A DNA stretch of 11,522 nucleotides from Oscillospiraceae bacterium. Its GTDB lineage: Bacteria; Bacillota; Clostridia; Oscillospirales; Ruminococcaceae. Shown in pieces: positions 1 through 4,728 of this stretch. The translations under genes and the position numbers were made by a program. The notes under the pieces are model-generated. The model ran no database searches. It was given only the letters and a program-made list of their open reading frames with translations, and was not told the DNA's origin. The DNA lies in assembly GCA_017828835.1 (NCBI GenBank), contig JAGAEK010000057.1:1-11522 (forward strand), in the 5' to 3' direction. Positions within the stretch are counted from its first letter, which is position 1, and each line of letters begins with the position of its first letter.

Positions 1-876
1 ACGGGCGACTTTGTTATAATGAACAGGAACGCCGAGGTGTTTTTGAACGGAGAGGATTCGATCGGCGGCGAAGAGGCGGTAAAAAGCGGACTTGCACAGA
101 TAGTCTCGGAAAATGATGAAGAAGCGATAAGCAAAGCGAGGGAAATAATGGGAAGATTTCCGTCGAACAATCTTTCCGGACTGCCGTTTTTTGACAACGC
201 AGGGAACAGTTACGAAGGAAACGACTTGTTTGAAAGTACGTTCGACGACGGAAGCGTTATCGAGACGGGCGAAGGGTTCGGGAAAAACGCAAAATGCGGT
301 TTTGCGCTTATAAACGGCGACAGCTGCGCTTTTGTAAAAACCGAGGGACCGCTTGACGGCGGCAGTTGTGAAAAGATATTACGTATCGCGTCTTTTTGCG
401 ATGCGTATAATATACCGCTTTTAACATTCGTGGATTCTGAAGGCTTTTGCGGATCCGGCGCGGACGCTATCAAGAAGGCGGCGAAACTCGCATCGGTATA
501 TTCGGTGTCGACGAATACAAAAATAACGGTTATCGCCGGGAAAGCTTACGGCTCCGTATATATTGCGTTTGCGGGGAACAGATCGAACGCAGATGAGATA
601 TTTGCGGCCGAAGGCGCCGTTATCTCGGCAGTAACGCCGAAAATTGCGGTAAATATGCTTTACGAAGACAAGATCGGAAAAGATATGTCTCGTGAGGACG
701 TTGAAAACGATTATATCAAAAACGAGGCGTCTGCAAAACAAGCGGCTGCCGAAGGGTATATCGATTCGATAGTAACGCCCGAAAATATCCGCAAAAAAAT
801 ATCGGACGCATTATTTATCTTTTCCGGAAAGAGAGTCGAATCTCTTCCGAAAAAACATACAAATATAATCTTATAA
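1..876 (+). CDS. Acyl-CoA carboxyltransferase subunit (MmdA/12S-like), 5' truncated
   Basis: C-terminal 291 residues of a biotin-dependent acyl-CoA carboxyltransferase of the crotonase-like MmdA/PccB/12S family, which moves CO2 between carboxybiotin and an acyl-CoA. The frame is open from base 1 (TGDFVI before the first ATG at 19) and that ATG has no Shine-Dalgarno, so the gene starts upstream. Recognisable blocks in fragment numbering: IGG..AVKSGLA near 21-32, FPSNNL near 53-58, SFCDAYNIPLLTFVD near 131-145, KITVIAGKAYG near 174-184, and the family C-terminus EGYID...PKKHTNIIL, so the 3' end is complete. Against the usual family pattern it is divergent: KAYGSVY where KAYGGAY is common, GPLDGG where G.LDIDA is common, and a shortened linker between the two halves. 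The biotin carrier follows 21 bases downstream and an OadA-like gene comes next, which fits a carboxylase or transcarboxylase operon. The acyl-CoA substrate (methylmalonyl-, glutaconyl- or other) cannot be told from this fragment. Confidence 0.82.
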   Translation, partial: TGDFVIMNRNAEVFLNGEDSIGGEEAVKSGLAQIVSENDEEAISKAREIMGRFPSNNLSGLPFFDNAGNSYEGNDLFESTFDDGSVIETGEGFGKNAKCGFALINGDSCAFVKTEGPLDGGSCEKILRIASFCDAYNIPLLTFVDSEGFCGSGADAIKKAAKLASVYSVSTNTKITVIAGKAYGSVYIAFAGNRSNADEIFAAEGAVISAVTPKIAVNMLYEDKIGKDMSREDVENDYIKNEASAKQAAAEGYIDSIVTPENIRKKISDALFIFSGKRVESLPKKHTNIIL

Positions 877-897
877 TTTATTCGGGGGTTTCATAAA

Positions 898-1257
898 ATG
901 AAAAAATACAATATTACCGTAAACGGGACGTTATATGAAGTTACCGTCGAAGAAGCGGGCGAGATTACTTCCGCGGCAAAACCTTCAGAGACTGTTAAAT
1001 CTGTGCCAAAAGCTGCAGAGCCGGCAGTGCAAAAAAACGTTGAAGGAAAGAAAATAACGGCTCCGATGAACGGTACCGTTCTTGATATAAAAGTTTCCGT
1101 GGGACAGGCAGTAAAAAAAGGCGACGTTCTGGTCGTGCTTGAAGCGATGAAAATGGAGAACGAGATCATGGCGTCGGATGACGGAAAAGTTTTACAGATC
1201 GTTGCGAAAAAGGGCGATATCGTAAATTCCGAAGACGTTCTCGTAATATTAGGCTGA
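898..1257 (+). CDS. Biotin carboxyl carrier protein (biotin/lipoyl attachment domain)
   Basis: Small biotin carrier of 119 residues that carries CO2 on a biotinylated lysine between carboxyltransferase subunits. It has the layout of the 1.3S/MmdC/GcdC carriers: an N-terminal strand (KKYNITVNGTLYEVTVEE, 2-19), a flexible Ala/Pro/Lys/Glu linker (about 21-50), and a biotinyl domain (about 52-119) with ITAPMNGTV and the attachment motif EAMKMENEI, where K85 is the expected biotinylated residue. The length is close to the Propionibacterium 1.3S carrier. A G-rich ribosome binding site (884-888) sits 9 bases before the ATG. The gene ends with tandem in-frame stops TGA TAA. It lies between the carboxyltransferase and the OadA-like gene, neither of which shows a biotin domain in the visible sequence, so it probably serves both. 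A biotin carrier of acetyl-CoA carboxylase (AccB) is less likely given these neighbours. Confidence 0.9.
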   Translation: MKKYNITVNGTLYEVTVEEAGEITSAAKPSETVKSVPKAAEPAVQKNVEGKKITAPMNGTVLDIKVSVGQAVKKGDVLVVLEAMKMENEIMASDDGKVLQIVAKKGDIVNSEDVLVILG

Positions 1258-1279
1258 TAACTGAAAGGATCTGTTTTAT

Positions 1280-2680
1280 ATGGCAAAGGTAAAAATCACC
1301 GAAACGCTTCTCAGAGACGCACATCAGTCTCTTATTGCAACGAGAATGTCTCTTGCCGATATGGAGCCGATGTTTGAATCGATAAACGACGTCGGATTTT
1401 ACTCTGTTGAATGCTGGGGCGGAGCGACGTTTGACGCGTGTATGAGATTTCTTGACGAAGATCCTTGGGATAGATTGAAAATAATGAGAAAAAAGATGCC
1501 GGATACGAAGCTTCAGATGCTTTTCAGAGGTCAGAATATGCTCGGATACCGTCATTACGCCGACGACGTAGTAGAATATTTCGTTCAGCGTTCCGTTGCA
1601 AACGGGATAGATATTATGAGGATATTCGACGCGCTTAACGATGCAAGAAATCTTGAGACGGCGATAAAAGCGGCAAAAAAAGAAAAAGTGCATCTTCAGG
1701 CGGCAATATCATACACGATAAGTCCGGTACATAATAACGAATATTTCGTAAAATACGCAAAACAGCTCGAAGAGCTCGGCGCCGATTCGATTTGTATCAA
1801 GGATATGGCGGGACTGATCTCTCCTTATTCTGCCTACAAACTTGTAAAAGAGTTGAAGGAAAACGTAAATATACCGATAAGCTTACACACTCACTATACT
1901 TCCGGAATGGCGTCTATGGCGTGTCTTAAAGCTATAGAGGCGGGATGCGATATGATCGATACGGCGATATCGCCACTCGCACTCGGAACGAGCCACAGCG
2001 CAACCGAATCGATGGTGGCGGCATTAAAGGGAACGGAATACGACACCGGGCTTGATTTGAATAAGCTCAACGTCGTCAGAGAATACGCATCAAAGCTCAG
2101 AGAAAAATATATTGCAAACGGACTTCTGAATCCCAAGGCGCTCGGGGTAGACGCAAACATACTGTTGTATCAGGTTCCGGGCGGAATGCTTTCGAATTTG
2201 ATTTCTCAGCTTAAACAGGCGGGAAAAGAAAATATGCTCGACGCCGTACTGAAAGAGGTGCCGGAAGTGAGAAAAGACGCCGGATATCCGCCTCTTGTTA
2301 CTCCGACTTCTCAAATCGTCGGAACTCAGGCGGTCTATAACGTCATACTCGGCGAAAGATATAAGATGGTAACGAAGGAGTTTAAAGGCCTTGTCCGCGG
2401 AGAATACGGAAAAACACCGGCGGATATAGATCCTGAATTCAAGAAAAAGATAATAGGAGATTCCGAAGAGATAGTTTGCAGACCGGCGGACTTGATCGCC
2501 CCCGAGCTGCAAAAGCTTACTGACGAATTTCCGGAAAAGTATTACCAAAAAGAAGAAGATATACTCAGTCTCGCACAGTTCCCGCAGGTTGCCGAAAAGT
2601 TCTTTGAAAAAAGAAACGAAAAGCTTTGCGGAGTAGACGGCAAACATTGCGATAAGAAAAATTCAGTACATCCGTTTTAA
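1280..2680 (+). CDS. oadA: Oxaloacetate decarboxylase alpha / transcarboxylase 5S-like subunit
   Basis: Carboxyltransferase of the pyruvate/oxaloacetate type, 466 residues, a TIM-barrel protein that transfers CO2 between oxaloacetate/pyruvate and biotin. Family signatures: ETLLRDAHQSL (8-18) with metal-ligand candidate D13, FRGQN.LGYRHYADD (82-96), FDALND (116-121), CIKDMAG (172-178) with K174 as the expected carbamylated lysine, and LHTHYTSG (202-209) with H203/H205 as metal ligands. The C-terminal part (about 310-440) matches the conserved OadA region before the biotin domain, but the protein stops there. No AMKM domain is fused, in line with the separate carrier gene upstream. The tail carries a CGVDGKHC pair (C450, C457). 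The ATG has an AAAGGA site 10 bases upstream. It could act as an oxaloacetate decarboxylase, as the 5S subunit of a transcarboxylase, or as a pyruvate carboxylase B subunit. With no OadB or biotin carboxylase gene beside it, the exact reaction is open. Confidence 0.88.
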   Translation: MAKVKITETLLRDAHQSLIATRMSLADMEPMFESINDVGFYSVECWGGATFDACMRFLDEDPWDRLKIMRKKMPDTKLQMLFRGQNMLGYRHYADDVVEYFVQRSVANGIDIMRIFDALNDARNLETAIKAAKKEKVHLQAAISYTISPVHNNEYFVKYAKQLEELGADSICIKDMAGLISPYSAYKLVKELKENVNIPISLHTHYTSGMASMACLKAIEAGCDMIDTAISPLALGTSHSATESMVAALKGTEYDTGLDLNKLNVVREYASKLREKYIANGLLNPKALGVDANILLYQVPGGMLSNLISQLKQAGKENMLDAVLKEVPEVRKDAGYPPLVTPTSQIVGTQAVYNVILGERYKMVTKEFKGLVRGEYGKTPADIDPEFKKKIIGDSEEIVCRPADLIAPELQKLTDEFPEKYYQKEEDILSLAQFPQVAEKFFEKRNEKLCGVDGKHCDKKNSVHPF

Positions 2681-2701
2681 CGGCGAAGGTGGGCTTTTGA
2701 A

Positions 2702-3580
2702 ATGATAAGCAGCATGACAGGATACGGAAGAGCGCAGAATATCACGGAAACCAAAGATATAACTTTCGAGATCAAAGCGGTAAATCACCGGTTTTTTGAG
2801 TTTTCATCGAGACTTCCGAAAAACTATAATTATCTTGAGGATAAAATCAAGACTTACGTACAAAGCAGAGTTTCAAGAGGAAAAATCGAAGTAGCGCTTA
2901 CAATATTCGACATCGGCGGAAATAACGCGCGTATCGAAATGAATAAAAGCATAGCGGAAGGATATATATCCGCACTTCGTGAATTTAACGAATCTGCCGC
3001 GCTCAAGGATGATATAACGTTATCGTCTATAATGAGGTTTCCGGATGTGTTCAACGTCAAAAAATCGGAAGAGGACGAAGATACTATATGGAATGAAGTT
3101 AAAGCGGTCGCTGAAAAAGCGGTAGACGGATTTATAGCAATGAGGAGAACTGAGGGCGAAAGATTAAAGACCGACCTTGAAACGAAACTCGATTATATAC
3201 TTTCAAAAGTTGAGATCGTTGAAAAATGCTCTCCGGAAACTGTAGCCGCTTACAGAAAAAACCTTTACGATAAGTTGAAAGAGGTTTTGAACGACAGCAA
3301 GATCGACGAGCAGAGGATATTGACGGAAGCCGCCATATTTTCCGAAAAGATTGCGGTAGACGAGGAAACGGTAAGATTAAGGAGCCATATAGCTCAATTT
3401 AAGAATATTTTATCGACGGAGACGGCGGTCGGAAGAAAGCTTGATTTTTTGGTACAGGAAATGAACAGGGAAATCAATACTATAGGTTCCAAGGCGCAGA
3501 ATACCGAGATCACGAATATAGTGATCGACGTAAAATCCGAGATCGAAAAAATACGCGAACAAATTCAGAATCTTGAATAA
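2702..3580 (+). CDS. yicC: YicC/YloC family endoribonuclease
   Basis: A 292-residue member of the YicC/YloC family, cytoplasmic endoribonucleases (Escherichia coli YicC and Bacillus subtilis YloC) implicated in RNA turnover. The family N-terminus is clear: SMTGYGRA (4-11) and EIKAVNHRFFEF (23-34). The C-terminal DUF1732 region carries the hallmark KLDFLVQEMNREINTIGSKA (246-265) and ends in KSEIEKIREQIQNLE. The middle (about 120-235) is rich in charged residues and probably helical. Length is normal for the family. A GAAGGTGGG site at 2685-2693 lies 8 bases before the ATG. It begins the block shared with the Bacillus ylo cluster, yet only 21 bases separate it from the preceding oadA-like gene, with no visible terminator or promoter, so it may be transcribed by read-through. 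Function is assigned by family only. Confidence 0.93.
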   Translation: MISSMTGYGRAQNITETKDITFEIKAVNHRFFEFSSRLPKNYNYLEDKIKTYVQSRVSRGKIEVALTIFDIGGNNARIEMNKSIAEGYISALREFNESAALKDDITLSSIMRFPDVFNVKKSEEDEDTIWNEVKAVAEKAVDGFIAMRRTEGERLKTDLETKLDYILSKVEIVEKCSPETVAAYRKNLYDKLKEVLNDSKIDEQRILTEAAIFSEKIAVDEETVRLRSHIAQFKNILSTETAVGRKLDFLVQEMNREINTIGSKAQNTEITNIVIDVKSEIEKIREQIQNLE

Positions 3581-3595
3581 ATAAGGGGTGTCAGT

Positions 3596-3853
3596 ATGAA
3601 GCTTATAAACATAGGATTCGGAAATATGGTATCGGCTAACAGACTTATTGCGATAGTTAGCCCGGAATCGGCACCGATAAAAAGGATCGTGCAGGACGCA
3701 AAGGATAAAGGTGCGCTGATCGATGCAACCTACGGAAGAAGAACAAGGGCGGTCCTGATCACGGATTCCGATCACGTTATACTTTCAGCAGTACAGCCGG
3801 AAACGGTTGCTAACAGGTTTATTGATGAAGAGGACTTTGATGATGAAGAATAA
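3596..3853 (+). CDS. remA: RemA-family DNA-binding regulator (DUF370)
   Basis: An 85-residue RemA/YlzA protein. In Bacillus subtilis RemA is a ring-forming DNA-binding protein that activates biofilm matrix and osmoprotection genes; in Clostridia it is widely kept but its targets are mostly unknown. Diagnostic sequence: KLINIGFGNMV (2-12), R16 in the conserved SANRLIAIVSPESAPIKR (13-30) and DATYGRRTRAVLITDS (43-58), rich in arginines that contact DNA in the family. The start has an AAGGGG site (3583-3588) 7 bases upstream. After a normal body it ends in a strongly acidic tail (DEEDFDDEE, 77-85). The codons of that tail contain the ribosome binding site and start codon of gmk, which overlaps this gene by up to 14 bases. 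Position between yicC and gmk matches the Bacillota order. Confidence 0.95.
   Translation: MKLINIGFGNMVSANRLIAIVSPESAPIKRIVQDAKDKGALIDATYGRRTRAVLITDSDHVILSAVQPETVANRFIDEEDFDDEE
3827..3834 (+). promoter_or_regulatory. Ribosome binding site of gmk, inside remA
   Basis: GAAGAGGA, 5 bases before an ATG at 3840 and 8 bases before a second in-frame ATG at 3843. It lies within the acidic tail codons of remA. It favours starting gmk here rather than at the earlier in-frame ATG at 3807, which would add 11 residues unlike the family N-terminus and has no comparable site. Confidence 0.65.
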
Positions 3854-4475
3854 AAGAGGACAAGTTATCGTGATTTCAGGTCCTTCCGGAGTGGGAAAAG
3901 GGACGATCGTCAAAGAAATAATGTACAGCGATCCGAACCTTGCATTTTCCGTATCCGCGACCACGCGAGCGCCGCGGGTCGGAGAAATTGACGGCAGACA
4001 CTATCACTTCATATCCCGAGAACAATTCAACGATATGATAAATTCCGGCGATATGCTTGAATATGCCGAATACGGCGGGACTTTATACGGAACACCTCAG
4101 AAATCGGTGGAAAAGGAACTTGATGACGGACGCGACGTTATCCTTGAAATAGACACTCAGGGAGCTTTTCAGATAATCAAAAAATTTCCGGACGCCGTTT
4201 CAATATTTATTTTGCCTCCGTCGCTGGACGAGCTCAAGAAAAGGTTGTGCGATCGCGGTACTGAAAACGAAAACAGCGTAAAGATCAGATTCGGCGCTGC
4301 CGAACGTGAACTTTCTCTCGCAGACAAATTCAAATACCTTGTTGTCAATGATAAACTCGAAGATGCGATTTTTGACGTGCAGTGCATTATAAGAGCGTCA
4401 AGACTGCAAAAAACGAATAGATCGGAAATTTTGGAAAAATATAATATTTCTAACAAAGATAAAAGGAGCGAATAG
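3840..4475 (+). CDS. gmk: Guanylate kinase
   Basis: Guanylate kinase, which phosphorylates GMP to GDP with ATP in the cytoplasm as part of purine nucleotide supply. With the ATG at 3840 it has 211 residues, a normal length. It shows RGQVIVISG leading into the P-loop GPSGVGKGT (14-22), the GMP-binding SATTRAPR..E.DG..YHF region (about 39-57), EYAEYGGTLYGTP (about 74-86) and LEIDTQGA (102-109) followed by the lid and C-terminal helices. The start is either of two adjacent ATGs (3840 or 3843), chosen because the ribosome binding site at 3827-3834 fits them. The gene overlaps remA by 14 bases, suggesting translational coupling. It is followed after 2 bases by rpoZ, as in many Bacillota. The family's usual GNYYGT is GGTLYGT here, a mild variant. 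No frameshift is seen. Confidence 0.96.
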   Translation: MMKNKRGQVIVISGPSGVGKGTIVKEIMYSDPNLAFSVSATTRAPRVGEIDGRHYHFISREQFNDMINSGDMLEYAEYGGTLYGTPQKSVEKELDDGRDVILEIDTQGAFQIIKKFPDAVSIFILPPSLDELKKRLCDRGTENENSVKIRFGAAERELSLADKFKYLVVNDKLEDAIFDVQCIIRASRLQKTNRSEILEKYNISNKDKRSE

Positions 4476-4477
4476 TT

Positions 4478-4696
4478 ATGATGTTAAAACCCTCACTTTC
4501 ACAAATATTGAAGAAAAACGAAAGTTATTACTCTTTGGTAGTTGCGGTTGCAAAGAGAGCGAGAGAGATTGCCGAGGAATCAGAAAAGAACAAAGTGATA
4601 CTTGTTGAAAAGCCTGTTCAGCTTGCGGTTGAGGATTTTGCTTTCGGAAGGTATCATTTAGTTGAGAGCAAAGAACTCAAAGAAGACAGAAAGTAA
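4478..4696 (+). CDS. rpoZ: DNA-directed RNA polymerase omega subunit
   Basis: A 72-residue omega subunit, which helps assembly and stability of RNA polymerase by holding the beta-prime chain. It matches the family in LKPSLSQILKK (3-13), YYSLVVAVAKRAREIAEE (17-34, the conserved ..LV..AAKRAR.. helix) and KPVQLAVEDFAFGRY (45-59). The length fits the short Gram-positive form. The start is one of two consecutive ATGs (4478 or 4481); AAAAGGAG at 4461-4468, inside the end of gmk, is 9 bases from the first. Only 2 bases separate it from gmk, and gmk-rpoZ pairing is widespread. Unlike many Bacillota, coaBC does not follow; priA begins 32 bases later. Confidence 0.95.
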   Translation: MMLKPSLSQILKKNESYYSLVVAVAKRAREIAEESEKNKVILVEKPVQLAVEDFAFGRYHLVESKELKEDRK

Positions 4697-4711
4697 GCAA
4701 TATTAAAAAAT

Positions 4712-4719
4712 GGGAGGGG
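4712..4719 (+). promoter_or_regulatory. Ribosome binding site of priA (GTG start)
   Basis: GGGAGGGG, 9 bases before the GTG at 4729. It decides the GTG as the start of priA: the encoded MYKVAKIAVDKAAFHFDKLFSY has the family N-terminus at the usual position, and no in-frame ATG occurs nearby that would preserve it. Confidence 0.75.
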
Positions 4720-4728
4720 CTTGTCGCT

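Noticed and set aside
1068..1081. Perfect 14-base palindrome (GAACGGTACCGTTC) in the biotin carrier gene
   Set aside because: It encodes the conserved MNGTVL segment of the biotinyl domain and sits mid-gene, so it is more likely coincidence than an operator.
1166..1693. Long open frame on the - strand (175 codons) antisense to the biotin carrier and oadA genes
   Set aside because: Its translation has no family-like pattern, is rich in Phe/Arg/His as expected from reading these codons backwards, and lies across two clear + strand genes.
2090..2647. Open frame on the - strand (185 codons) antisense to oadA
   Set aside because: Shadow of the oadA coding frame; no recognisable domain.
3807..3839. 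Earlier in-frame ATG for gmk adding 11 residues
   Set aside because: The extension does not resemble the guanylate kinase N-terminus, lacks a ribosome binding site, and would deepen the overlap with remA.
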